64,000 nucleotides of DNA from JAHEEM01 sp036396795 (GTDB lineage: Bacteria; Pseudomonadota; Gammaproteobacteria; Steroidobacterales; Rariloculaceae), in NCBI GenBank assembly GCA_036396795.1, contig DASWKF010000002.1:60623-124622 (forward strand), written 5' to 3'. The position numbers were made by a program, and so were the translations under genes. The notes below the pieces were generated by a model. The model worked only from the letters and a program-made list of their open reading frames with translations, made no database searches and was not told the DNA's origin. Shown here one piece after another: positions 8,612 to 16,514 of the stretch (positions are counted from its first letter, which is position 1; every line of letters starts with the position of its first letter).

Positions 8612-9556
8612 GTGATCATCGTTACGGGCGGCGCGGGGTTCATCGGCAGCAACCTGGTTCGCGGATTGAATCGCGCCGGCGAGACCGACATCCTCGTCGT
8701 CGACGATCTCAGCGACGGCAGGAAGTTCGTCAATCTCGCGGATTGCGAAATAGTCGATTACCTGGACAAGGACGCGTTTCGCTCCTCTCTGCGGAGCGGC
8801 TTGGGCGAGAGCGTGAGCTGCGTCTTTCATCAGGGGGCCTGTGCGGTCACGACCGAATGGGACGGCCGCCACATGATGGACGTGAACTTCGAATACTCGA
8901 AGGAGCTCCTGCGCCATTGCGAGGCGCGGGGCATACCCATCCTCTATGCATCGTCCGCCGCGGTTTACGGCGCCGGGAGCCGCTTCGTCGAGGAGCCGGG
9001 CGCGGAGCGTCCGCTGAACGTTTACGGCTACTCCAAGCTGCTATTCGATCAGTGGGTCAGGCGTCGCTCGCCGGGCAGCCGCTCGCAGCTCGTCGGGCTG
9101 CGCTACTTCAACGTCTACGGTCCGGGGGAGGCGCACAAGGGCCCGATGGCGAGCGTCGCGTATCACCTCAACCGCCAGGTCGTCGAGAGCGGTGAAGTGC
9201 GCCTGTTCGAGGGCAGCGACGGATATGAGGCCGGCGAGCAGCGCCGCGACTTCATTCATGTCGACGATGTCGTCAAAGTCATCCTGTGGTTCTACGCGCA
9301 TCCGGAAGTTTCCGGCATCTACAATGTCGGCACGGGCAAGGCAGCGACCTTCAATACGCTCGCCGACGCGGTGCTGGCCTGGCACGGCGGGAGCACGAAG
9401 CGTTACATCGAGTTCCCGGCGGGCCTCAAGGAGTCCTACCAGAGCTTCACCGAGGCCGACCTCACCGCCTTGCGAGGGGTCGGCTACACGGCGGATTTCA
9501 TGGACGTCGCCGCCGGCGTGAAGGCGTATCTGGACCGGCTTGCGCAGCAGTCGTGA
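8612..9556 (+). CDS. hldD: ADP-L-glycero-D-manno-heptose 6-epimerase HldD
   Basis: An NADP-dependent short-chain epimerase that inverts C6 of ADP-heptose, the last step in making the inner-core heptose precursor for LPS. Visible features are the Rossmann GGAGFIG motif (residues 6-12) and the catalytic Tyr138-x3-Lys142 (YGYSK). The usual length of about 310 aa and the segment RYFNVYGPGE also fit. The start is GTG at 8612. Its stop TGA (9554-9556) overlaps the GTG start of waaF, so translation is coupled. Confidence 0.95.
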   Translation: MIIVTGGAGFIGSNLVRGLNRAGETDILVVDDLSDGRKFVNLADCEIVDYLDKDAFRSSLRSGLGESVSCVFHQGACAVTTEWDGRHMMDVNFEYSKELLRHCEARGIPILYASSAAVYGAGSRFVEEPGAERPLNVYGYSKLLFDQWVRRRSPGSRSQLVGLRYFNVYGPGEAHKGPMASVAYHLNRQVVESGEVRLFEGSDGYEAGEQRRDFIHVDDVVKVILWFYAHPEVSGIYNVGTGKAATFNTLADAVLAWHGGSTKRYIEFPAGLKESYQSFTEADLTALRGVGYTADFMDVAAGVKAYLDRLAQQS

Positions 9557-10644
9557 ACGAGGCGTCGAAGGTTCTGATCGTCGGGCCCTCTTGGGTCGGC
9601 GACATGGTGATGGCGCAGTCGCTCTATCAGCTGTTGAAAAGCACCAATCCGGAAACCGAGATCCACGTGTTGGCGCCGCCATGGTCACGGCCCGTGCTGG
9701 AGCGCATGGACCAGGTGACGCGAGCCGTGGAGTTGCCGGCGGCGCACGGCGAGCTGGCGCTCCGCCGGCGTTACGAGGTCGGCAGGCGGCTGCGCACCGA
9801 GCGCTACGCGCGCGCGATCGTTCTGCCGCGTTCGTTAAAAGCTGCGCTGGTGCCGTTCTTTGCCCGTATCCCGATCCGCACAGGCTATCGAGGCGAGCAT
9901 CGCTACGGTGTCATCAACGATATGCGCCGGCTCGATCCGGTCGTGCTCGATCAAACGGTGAAGCGATTCGTCGCGCTCGGGCCGACGCAGGAAGGCATGC
10001 CGTTGCCGCCGCCGGCCGAGCCCCGCCTGCGCACCGACGAGAGCTCACTCGCGCAAGTGAAACGGCGCCTGAGATTACCCGCGGCCGCGGAGGTGGTCGC
10101 GATGATGCCCGGCGCGGAATACGGTGACGCAAAGCGCTGGCCGCTCGAATCTTATGCGGACCTCGCCGGCCGCCTGGCAAACGTCGGGGTCGATGTCTGG
10201 ATTCTGGGCTCGGAGAAGGAGAGGCCGTTGGGGCAGGCGATAGCGGTGTCCGCGAACCATGAGAACGTGCGCAACCTTTGCGGCCGGACGACTCTCGGCG
10301 ACGTCGTCGATCTGCTCGGGGCCGCGAAGGTCGCGGTGACGAACGATTCCGGCCTTATGCACGTCGCCGCGGCAGTGCGAACGCACGTCGTGGCGCTGTA
10401 CGGATCGACGTCGCCGGCGATGACACCGCCGCTGACCTCGAGCAAGAGCGTCTTTCATCTGGCGCTCGAGTGCAGCCCGTGCTTTCAGCGTGAGTGTCCG
10501 CTGGGTCATCTGCGGTGCTTGCGCGACATCGCCGTCGATGACGTTCTGAGCCGCGTCATCACCGCGCTCGGGGATCCCGGAGCCGGAGTCCGTGGCAGCG
10601 CTCATGGACGAGGCATAGCTTCCGGGACAACGGATAGGCCTTGA
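9553..10644 (+). CDS. waaF: ADP-heptose:LPS heptosyltransferase II WaaF
   Basis: A family 9 glycosyltransferase (363 aa) that adds the second L-glycero-D-manno-heptose to the LPS inner core. It opens with KVLIVGPSWVGDMVMAQ and carries MMPGAEYGDAKRWP and VTNDSGLMHVAAAV with LYGSTSP, all typical of WaaF. I chose the GTG at 9553-9555 because it overlaps the hldD stop as GTGA and begins the conserved N-terminal strand. The open frame extends further upstream, but that part is out-of-frame hldD. A Cys-rich C-terminal segment (CSPCFQRECPLGHLRC) is normal for the family. Confidence 0.94.
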   Translation: MNEASKVLIVGPSWVGDMVMAQSLYQLLKSTNPETEIHVLAPPWSRPVLERMDQVTRAVELPAAHGELALRRRYEVGRRLRTERYARAIVLPRSLKAALVPFFARIPIRTGYRGEHRYGVINDMRRLDPVVLDQTVKRFVALGPTQEGMPLPPPAEPRLRTDESSLAQVKRRLRLPAAAEVVAMMPGAEYGDAKRWPLESYADLAGRLANVGVDVWILGSEKERPLGQAIAVSANHENVRNLCGRTTLGDVVDLLGAAKVAVTNDSGLMHVAAAVRTHVVALYGSTSPAMTPPLTSSKSVFHLALECSPCFQRECPLGHLRCLRDIAVDDVLSRVITALGDPGAGVRGSAHGRGIASGTTDRP

Positions 10645-10645
10645 A

Positions 10646-11362
10646 ATGACTGAGCCCAAAATCAAGCAAAGCGGCAGCGATCTGATCGTTTTCGACGCCC
10701 GCCGGATCGGTGACGTCGACAGCGAGTGGTTCGACCCCGGTTATTGGCGGCGCTTGCACCGAGTGCGGGGGGCCGCTCCGGGGAGAGGCTCGGCGATCTT
10801 CGTGCAGCCGGACCGGGAGACCTGGGTGCTGCGCCACTACCACCGGGGCGGCTTGATGGCGCGGCTGATCAATGATCTCTATCTTTGGAGGGGGGCGAGC
10901 AAGAGCCGCGCGTTCCACGAGTGGCATCTCCTGGCCGAGCTTCACGACGGCGGCCTTCCCGTTCCGCGGCCCGTGGCCGCGCGGGTGTGCCGCCGCGGTT
11001 TGGCCTACACGGCCGACATCCTCACGGTTTACCTGGAGGGAACGCGCTCGCTCGATTCCATGCTGCATGCCGGAGAGTCCCTGGGCGAGCAATGGCGTGC
11101 GGTCGGCGCGATCTTGAGGCGATTTCACGACCACGGCGTTCATCATAGCGACCTCAACGTCCGCAACATTCTGCTCGACCAGGTAGGCGGAATCTTTCTC
11201 GTGGATTTCGACAAGGGAAGCCTGCGCGGCGGCGGCAACTGGCGCCGGAACAACCTCAATCGGCTGCAACGTTCCTTGCGCAAGACCGCGCTCGAAACAG
11301 GAATTCCCTATGACGAGGCAGCTTGGAACCTGCTCTTGGCGGGCTACGAAGCGCGGGCGTAG
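10646..11362 (+). CDS. kdkA: 3-deoxy-D-manno-octulosonic acid (Kdo) kinase KdkA
   Basis: A membrane-associated kinase of the WaaP/RIO-like superfamily (238 aa) that phosphorylates Kdo of the LPS inner core. The catalytic loop HSDLNVRN (residues 167-174, catalytic Asp169) and metal-binding DFDKG (187-191) are intact. The ATG lies 1 bp after the waaF stop, so hldD-waaF-kdkA form one operon. The last 19 bp overlap the end of the convergent acyltransferase gene. A related WaaP-type heptose kinase is the alternative, but overall size and motif spacing favour KdkA. Confidence 0.88.
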   Translation: MTEPKIKQSGSDLIVFDARRIGDVDSEWFDPGYWRRLHRVRGAAPGRGSAIFVQPDRETWVLRHYHRGGLMARLINDLYLWRGASKSRAFHEWHLLAELHDGGLPVPRPVAARVCRRGLAYTADILTVYLEGTRSLDSMLHAGESLGEQWRAVGAILRRFHDHGVHHSDLNVRNILLDQVGGIFLVDFDKGSLRGGGNWRRNNLNRLQRSLRKTALETGIPYDEAAWNLLLAGYEARA

Positions 11363-12282
11363 ACGTCCGGAAAGCCGCTCGGGCGTCCCTTGAATTTCCT
11401 GTAGGTCCATAAATATTGGTCCGGCGCTCTCTCGATATAGTCCTCGAGGGCCGCGACCAGGCGCCGCGTGTCTGCGACGGGGTCCTCACTCGGAAAGTTC
11501 TCGAGCGCGGGCTCGATGTCGACGACGTAGCCCGAATCGTCATCCAAGCGATGAAAGAAATAGGGAAGAACCGCCGCGCCGCTCAATCTGGCCAGCTTGC
11601 TCGTCGCGGTTGTCGTGACCGCCGGCTCGCCGAAGAATGGGATGAGATCGCTGTGGCTTCCCGAATAGGCGTGGTCGGGCAGATAGGCGACCGCGGCGTT
11701 GGCGCGCAAGCTGTGCAGCAGCGCGCGAACGTTGTTCTTCTCGATTTGCTCTTGTGCAAAACGGCTTCTGCCGCGGCGAATCATCGTATCGATCATCGCG
11801 TTCCGCTGCGGCCGGTACATGCAGCTGCACCTCTCGCAGAGATCCTCCAGGATCGCGACGCCGGTCTCGAGGCAGGTGAAATGCGCGGTAAAGAGAATCA
11901 CGCCCTTGCCGCGCGCAAGCGCCGCATCGAGATGCTCTCGCCCTTCGACACGGATGAGCCGGCGCAGCGTTTCGATGGGCGCAAACCAGCCCAGCGCCAT
12001 TTCCGCCAACGACGCTCCGTAGGAGGCGAAATGCCGGCCGAGCAGCTCGTGACGCTGTTTCTCGTCGAGCTCAGGAAAGCAGATCGCGAGATTGCGGTCG
12101 GCGGCATGCCTCTGGCGGAACAAGAGCGGCTGCAGCATGCGCCCGAAGCCTTTGCCGATTTTGATCTGCCAAGCATACGGCAATCGCACCGTGAGCTTCA
12201 TCCAGAGCCAAAGCAGCCACACCGGCCAGTATCGCGGCGACCAGAATCGTCGTAGCGAGAGCTCGTCGGGAATCGGCCTCAT
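11344..12282 (-). CDS. Lipid A late acyltransferase, LpxL/HtrB family (copy 1)
   Basis: A 312-aa inner-membrane acyltransferase that transfers a secondary acyl chain to Kdo2-lipid IVA during lipid A synthesis. An N-terminal membrane helix (about 18-35) is followed by the HX4E catalytic motif HFTCLE (His134, Glu139), RNLAICFPEL and the MYRPQRN segment, all family hallmarks. The chosen ATG at 12282 gives MRPIPDELSL; the frame is open further upstream, but that stretch is antisense to copy 2. A paralogue lies 29 bp upstream on the same strand. Whether each copy adds laurate, myristate or another chain cannot be told from sequence alone. Confidence 0.9.
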   Translation of the reverse strand: MRPIPDELSLRRFWSPRYWPVWLLWLWMKLTVRLPYAWQIKIGKGFGRMLQPLLFRQRHAADRNLAICFPELDEKQRHELLGRHFASYGASLAEMALGWFAPIETLRRLIRVEGREHLDAALARGKGVILFTAHFTCLETGVAILEDLCERCSCMYRPQRNAMIDTMIRRGRSRFAQEQIEKNNVRALLHSLRANAAVAYLPDHAYSGSHSDLIPFFGEPAVTTTATSKLARLSGAAVLPYFFHRLDDDSGYVVDIEPALENFPSEDPVADTRRLVAALEDYIERAPDQYLWTYRKFKGRPSGFPDVYARAS

Positions 12283-12311
12283 GCGAAGGTATTCTAAGAT
12301 CCGGAGGCCTG

Positions 12312-13244
12312 CTAGGTCCCGGAGCGATAGATGTCCGGAAGCGGCGGCGGCCGATCTTTGAATCGCTGGTGAATCCAGCAGTATTGGTCCGGGCAGCCTC
12401 GGATGTAGTCCTCGAGCCCTTTCATGAGCCGCGTGGTGTCGGCGACCAAGTCGTTCGTCGGCACGCCCTCCGGCGCGGGCCCGATATCGATGACGTACTG
12501 CGTGCCGCCGGGCAGCCTTCGACAGAAGTAAGTCAGAACGGCTGCGCCAGTCGCCGCCGCGATTCGGCTCGTGGCCGTGTTCGTCATCGCGGGTTCGTCG
12601 AAGAAGGGCACCAACGCGCTGTATTTCCGCCGATAGCTCTGATCCGGCGCGTACCAGACGGCGGCGTTCCGATTCAGTGCGCGCACCATCGCCCTGACAC
12701 TGTTCTTCGGGAAAAGCTCGCTGATGCTCCGGCCGCGCCCTTGCTGCATGATCAGGTTCCACATCTCGTTGCGCTGGTCGCGGTACATCCCGCAAATATC
12801 CGGGCAAAGCAGCTTGAACGCGGGAAATCCGAACTCGTAGGTCGTGAAGTGTGCTGAAAACAGAATGACGCCCCGGCCTTTTTCGAGGGCCTTCAATAGA
12901 TGCTCCGAGCCGTTGATCGTGACATGGTCGCGAATCACGGCTTCGGACCCGAACCACCCCATGGCCATCTCCGCCACGGCCATGCCGATGGATTCGAAGT
13001 GCCGTATTCGCAGCCGTTTGCGTTCCCCTTTGGAAAGCTCGGGAAAGCACACCTCGAGATTTCGATCGGCGATGCGGCGCTTCGGGTAGAGCGCCACGCT
13101 CAAGCAGCGGCCGAGCAGCCTGCCGGCGGCGAGCTGCCAGGACAGCGGCAGCAGCACGCTCGCGCGCATCCAGCCGTAGACGAGCCAGACGAACCAGTAG
13201 CGCGGGGCCCAAAACTTGAGAAACGAGGGATTCTCGGACGTCAT
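12312..13244 (-). CDS. Lipid A late acyltransferase, LpxL/HtrB family (copy 2)
   Basis: A 310-aa homologue of the downstream acyltransferase with the same layout: membrane helix about 15-35, RNLEVCFPEL, catalytic HFTTYE (His132, Glu137) and MYRDQRN. The two proteins align along their full length, including matching C-termini (KGLEDYIRGCPDQYCWIHQR here, ALEDYIERAPDQYLWTYRK there). This indicates a tandem duplication followed by divergence. The two probably add different secondary acyl chains to lipid A, as LpxL and LpxM do (inference). The gene starts 144 bp from the divergent htpX. Confidence 0.9.
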   Translation of the reverse strand: MTSENPSFLKFWAPRYWFVWLVYGWMRASVLLPLSWQLAAGRLLGRCLSVALYPKRRIADRNLEVCFPELSKGERKRLRIRHFESIGMAVAEMAMGWFGSEAVIRDHVTINGSEHLLKALEKGRGVILFSAHFTTYEFGFPAFKLLCPDICGMYRDQRNEMWNLIMQQGRGRSISELFPKNSVRAMVRALNRNAAVWYAPDQSYRRKYSALVPFFDEPAMTNTATSRIAAATGAAVLTYFCRRLPGGTQYVIDIGPAPEGVPTNDLVADTTRLMKGLEDYIRGCPDQYCWIHQRFKDRPPPLPDIYRSGT

Positions 13245-13388
13245 GAATAGAGTAAGGCTGGCGTCCCGACCGATGCGCGAAATTCTAGCAGGTCGAGGAT
13301 GTCAAAGGTACGCGGCTTGAATTTCGGGAACGGAGCCCCTATTTACGACGCTGGATCAGGCACACAGCGCCTGTAGAATGGAGCGGAA

Positions 13389-14270
13389 ATGAAAAGGATC
13401 CTACTTTTCCTGGGCACCAATATCGCGGTGCTCGTCGTGCTTTCCGTGGTCATGCGATTGCTGGGGATCGACTCGCTGCTGGAACAGCAGGGAACGCAGC
13501 TGAACCTGCAGGCGCTGCTCGTATTCTCGGCCGTGATCGGCTTCTCGGGCGCGCTGATCTCACTGGCGATATCGAAGTGGTCGGCGAAACGGCTCACCGG
13601 CGCGCGAGTGATCGAGACGCCTCGCACGGCCGTCGAGCGCTGGCTGGTCGACACCGTTCGGAGGCAGTCCCAGGTCGCCGGCATCGCCATGCCGGAGGTC
13701 GCGATCTACGAATCGCCCGACATCAACGCCTTCGCCACGGGCGCGCGGCGCAACAGTGCGCTCGTCGCCGTCAGCACCGGGCTGTTGAACCGCCTCAATG
13801 AGGACGAAGTAGAGGCCGTGCTGGGCCACGAGATCAGCCATGTCGCCAACGGCGACATGGTCACCCTCGCCTTGATCCAGGGCGTCGTCAACACCTTCGT
13901 GGTGTTCCTGTCGCGAGTCGTCGGCTTTCTCGTCGACCGGCTCGTGTTCCGCACCGAAAGGGGCTATGGGCCCGGTTTCTTCATCACCAGCATCGTCGCG
14001 CAGATCGTTCTCGGGATTCTCGCAAGCATGATCGTGATGTGGTTTTCCCGTCAGCGCGAGTTTCGCGCCGATAGCGGCGGCGCAAGGCTTGCCGGGCGAG
14101 ACAAGATGATCGGAGCGCTCGAGCGCCTGCAACGCGCCCACGAGCCATCGCAATTGCCCCAGTCCATGCAGGCTTTCGGCATCTCGGCGGGAAGGGCGAG
14201 CGGCCTGCGGCAGCTCTTTATGTCTCATCCGCCGTTGGAGCGGCGGATAGCGGCGCTCAGAAACCAGTAA
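13389..14270 (+). CDS. htpX: Membrane zinc metalloprotease HtpX
   Basis: An M48-family inner-membrane protease (293 aa) that degrades misfolded membrane proteins together with FtsH. Two N-terminal membrane helices (about 4-24 and 38-60) precede the catalytic HEISH (His147, Glu148, His151). Two more helices and the third ligand region REFRADSGGARLAG follow. The sequence TAGAAT at 13374-13379, just upstream of the ATG, could be a minus-10 box, but I see no matching minus-35. The gene stands alone between divergent and unrelated neighbours. Confidence 0.96.
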   Translation: MKRILLFLGTNIAVLVVLSVVMRLLGIDSLLEQQGTQLNLQALLVFSAVIGFSGALISLAISKWSAKRLTGARVIETPRTAVERWLVDTVRRQSQVAGIAMPEVAIYESPDINAFATGARRNSALVAVSTGLLNRLNEDEVEAVLGHEISHVANGDMVTLALIQGVVNTFVVFLSRVVGFLVDRLVFRTERGYGPGFFITSIVAQIVLGILASMIVMWFSRQREFRADSGGARLAGRDKMIGALERLQRAHEPSQLPQSMQAFGISAGRASGLRQLFMSHPPLERRIAALRNQ

Positions 14271-14378
14271 CGGTTCCCTCGAGGCCGGCAATCGGCGGCG
14301 CGGCCTATGGGATGCGCAATCGAACCGGGAACGGGTCGATTGCCCCGGGGGGCGCGGATACTATAGAGTCTTGCGCCT

Positions 14379-14897
14379 ATGATCGGCGCACGATCCCAAC
14401 GGCTGCTGTTGTGTTTGTCGCTGCTCCTGACGGGGCACGCCGCCGCGGACTCGTCCATGAGTCCGCACTACGAGACCGCGGACTATATCGTCATCGACAA
14501 GTCGGAACGCAGGCTTCATCTGCTGCGGCGTGGAAGGATCCTTCGCAGCTTCGAGGTCGCGCTCGGGCTCATGCCGGAGGGGCCTAAGCGGCGGGAGGGC
14601 GATTTTCGAACGCCCGAGGGCCGCTACCATCTGGAGGCGAAGAACCCGAACAGCGACTACTTTCTGTCTCTGAAGATCTCCTATCCGAACGCCAGCGATA
14701 TCTCGCGCGCCAGGGCTGCCGGAGTCGACCCCGGCGGCCAGATCATGATCCATGGGCAGCCCAACGATCCTCGATATCCCGAGTCGCGCTATCGGGGAAC
14801 GGATTGGACCGACGGCTGCATCGCCGTGTCGAACTCCGACATGGTCGACATCTGGCTCATGACGGAAGCAGCGACGCCGATAGAGATTCGGCCCTAG
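14379..14897 (+). CDS. Secreted L,D-transpeptidase family protein (YkuD domain)
   Basis: A 172-aa protein with a signal peptide (residues 1-23, cleaved near HAAA-D) and a YkuD catalytic domain. The motif IMIHG (His125) and TDGCIAV (Cys147) supply the catalytic His and Cys. The usual Ser/Thr-x-Gly-Cys block appears here as Thr-Asp-Gly-Cys. Members either cross-link peptidoglycan through meso-diaminopimelate, attach lipoproteins, or cut such links (DpaA/YafK branch). The 'YPNASD' and HGQPND segments suggest the YafK-like branch, but I cannot assign activity. No neighbour gives context. Confidence 0.83.
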   Translation: MIGARSQRLLLCLSLLLTGHAAADSSMSPHYETADYIVIDKSERRLHLLRRGRILRSFEVALGLMPEGPKRREGDFRTPEGRYHLEAKNPNSDYFLSLKISYPNASDISRARAAGVDPGGQIMIHGQPNDPRYPESRYRGTDWTDGCIAVSNSDMVDIWLMTEAATPIEIRP

Positions 14898-14935
14898 CTC
14901 AATTAAGTTAAAACGCCCATAACTTTCTGTTTTAG

Positions 14936-14956
14936 GTAAGGTTTATGTAACCTTAC
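14936..14956. repeat. Perfect 8-bp inverted repeat in intergenic DNA
   Basis: GTAAGGTT (14936-14943) and AACCTTAC (14949-14956) form a perfect 8-bp inverted repeat with a 5-bp spacer. It lies about 75 bp upstream of the small gene at 15032 in a locally AT-rich stretch. There is no following T-run, so it looks more like an operator for a dimeric regulator than a terminator. The protein that might bind is unknown. Confidence 0.6.
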
Positions 14957-15031
14957 TGTGATCCAGTTCCTGGAGAAAACGGGGCTCGGCCGGCTACTAT
15001 CGCGGTCGAGATCGTTGGGGCAATTGGATCT

Positions 15032-15295
15032 ATGAGCAACGGAAATCAACATCGTTTTCGCCCGCCTCTGTACAGCGGCGAAACCAACGGTCAACCCTCA
15101 TCGGAACCGGACCCGGCGGATCGAGACGCCAAGCCGAGCGAGCAGCAAGGCTGGGAGGCGTACCGCAAGTGGCTCTCTCGCGTGAGCATGCAACCTTCGC
15201 GGCGTACGGCGAAAGACGCATCGATTTATAGCTGGCGCGGCTACAACAACTGGGCCGACAAGATCAGGCAGGCCTGGAAGGCCGAGAAATCCTAA
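15032..15295 (+). CDS. Small protein of unknown function with an internal Y-x2-W-x2-[RK]-[VI] repeat
   Basis: An 87-aa soluble protein I cannot assign to a named family. The first 40 residues are polar and probably disordered. The second half contains two copies of one motif: Tyr44-Arg-Lys-Trp47-Leu-Ser-Arg50-Val51 and Tyr71-Asn-Asn-Trp74-Ala-Asp-Lys77-Ile78. This suggests a duplicated short helical unit. The gene ends 7 bp from the convergent parA stop, and an inverted repeat lies upstream. Coding bias and the conserved-looking aromatic pattern support a real gene. A link to ParA is inference from position only. Confidence 0.7.
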   Translation: MSNGNQHRFRPPLYSGETNGQPSSEPDPADRDAKPSEQQGWEAYRKWLSRVSMQPSRRTAKDASIYSWRGYNNWADKIRQAWKAEKS

Positions 15296-15302
15296 GACTT
15301 TC

Positions 15303-16004
15303 CTAGAGCGCTCCGTGCACGGCGACGCCGTTCTGCCGGACGTCGCTCGCCGCGGGTTTTCTGTCGGCCAGCCAGCGCATCAGGTCGCTCCACGCATCCA
15401 TATCCTTCTGTATCTGCCAGCGCGGCAGCTCGTACAAGCCGAGGCCGGATTCCGAGCAGCGGACGTAGTTTTGCGCATCTCTGAAGGTCGCGATCAGCGG
15501 GATGTCGAGACTTTGCAGAAAACGCATCAACGACTGTGAGATGAGCGTGTTGTTCCGAACCCGATTGGCGACGATGCCGATTCGGTCGTCCGCACGTCTT
15601 ATCTTGGCCACGAGCAACAGGTCCGCGATACATCGCGCGGCGGCGTGAATGTCGATGTCCGAAGGCATGACGGGAACCAGAATCGCGTCCGCGCCGCGCG
15701 TCATCTCCGGGAAAGACTGAGACTCGATCGCGGCGGGAGTGTCGATGATCAGAGGCGAGCAATCCTGCGGAACGCGCAGCTGCCAGCTTCGGGTCACGGT
15801 GACCGACCGTTCGAAGCCGGCTATGCCGTGAATCACGGGACATTCCTTGGGCCGCTTCTTGAGCCAGCGCATGCTCGAGCCTTGCGGATCGAGATCCATC
15901 AAGGCCGGGCGGTAGCCGAGAGCGGCGAAATTGGCCGCAAGGTTCGTCGCGAGCGTGGTCTTCCCGGATCCGCCCTTCGGATTGAGTACGATGATTCGCT
16001 TCAC
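15303..16004 (-). CDS. ParA-family (MinD/ParA/Soj) P-loop ATPase, orphan
   Basis: A 233-aa ParA-type ATPase with the deviant Walker A motif KGGSGKTT (residues 10-17), the switch region DLDPQGSS and LIIDTPAA as Walker B. These proteins form ATP-dependent dimers on DNA or membrane and position cargo such as chromosomes, plasmids or protein clusters. No parB is adjacent, so this is probably not the chromosomal par locus. Orphan relatives include the chemoreceptor-array positioner ParC and the carboxysome-type McdA. The start is GTG at 16004. The small repeat protein at 15032 converges with it 7 bp away. The cargo is unknown. Confidence 0.85.
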   Translation of the reverse strand: MKRIIVLNPKGGSGKTTLATNLAANFAALGYRPALMDLDPQGSSMRWLKKRPKECPVIHGIAGFERSVTVTRSWQLRVPQDCSPLIIDTPAAIESQSFPEMTRGADAILVPVMPSDIDIHAAARCIADLLLVAKIRRADDRIGIVANRVRNNTLISQSLMRFLQSLDIPLIATFRDAQNYVRCSESGLGLYELPRWQIQKDMDAWSDLMRWLADRKPAASDVRQNGVAVHGAL

Positions 16005-16190
16005 GAGCCGTTGCCGCTCCCAAGTTCCGGCGCAAAGATTACGTCAAGAAACTACACGACGAAAGTGGGATTGTCCTTGAGCCAGATCCGCTTTTGAGCA
16101 TTCCATCACGGCGCTTGCGGGCGGCGGGGTCTAGAGTTTCCTGTACCTACCCGGTTGCTCATGACGCGCTTCATCAGCTGCGAGGAATGC

Positions 16191-16457
16191 ATGGAAATTG
16201 TTGCTCAGTGGTTGGACGATCTGGATGACCTCGTTCTGGCGCTGCCGTTAATCCTGGAGCGCCTCCGCTGGCGTTGCCTGCAAGTCGGCGTGCTCGCCGC
16301 GGTGATCCTCGCGGGTACGGCGCTCGCAGGGCGTTTCCTGACGCTGATGCCGGCTCTGGTCTCGGTAGCGATGACGAGCGTGCTGCTGTGGGCGGCCGGT
16401 TTCATCGCGACGGAGCTCGCCCATCTGACGGGTACGCCGATTCAACCGAAAGGTTGA
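16191..16457 (+). CDS. Small membrane protein of unknown function
   Basis: An 88-aa protein with two predicted membrane helices (about residues 31-50 and 53-75) after an amphipathic, acidic N-terminus. I prefer the ATG at 16191 because GAGGA sits 4-5 nt upstream. In-frame ATG at 16161 and TTG at 16155 would add 10-12 residues but have weaker sites. No motif is recognisable. It lies between parA (divergent) and htpG (same strand, 57 bp away). Confidence 0.6.
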   Translation: MEIVAQWLDDLDDLVLALPLILERLRWRCLQVGVLAAVILAGTALAGRFLTLMPALVSVAMTSVLLWAAGFIATELAHLTGTPIQPKG

Positions 16458-16514
16458 AAATCCACGCGCCGGTCCCCATCCTGCTCGAGATCCACGGTGA
16501 CCTTGGGCGCATAG

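Noticed and set aside
15032..16004. Toxin-antitoxin or plasmid partition module formed by the small gene and parA
   Set aside because: The genes are convergent, not co-transcribed. The small protein lacks a DNA-binding or toxin motif, and there are no parS-like repeats.
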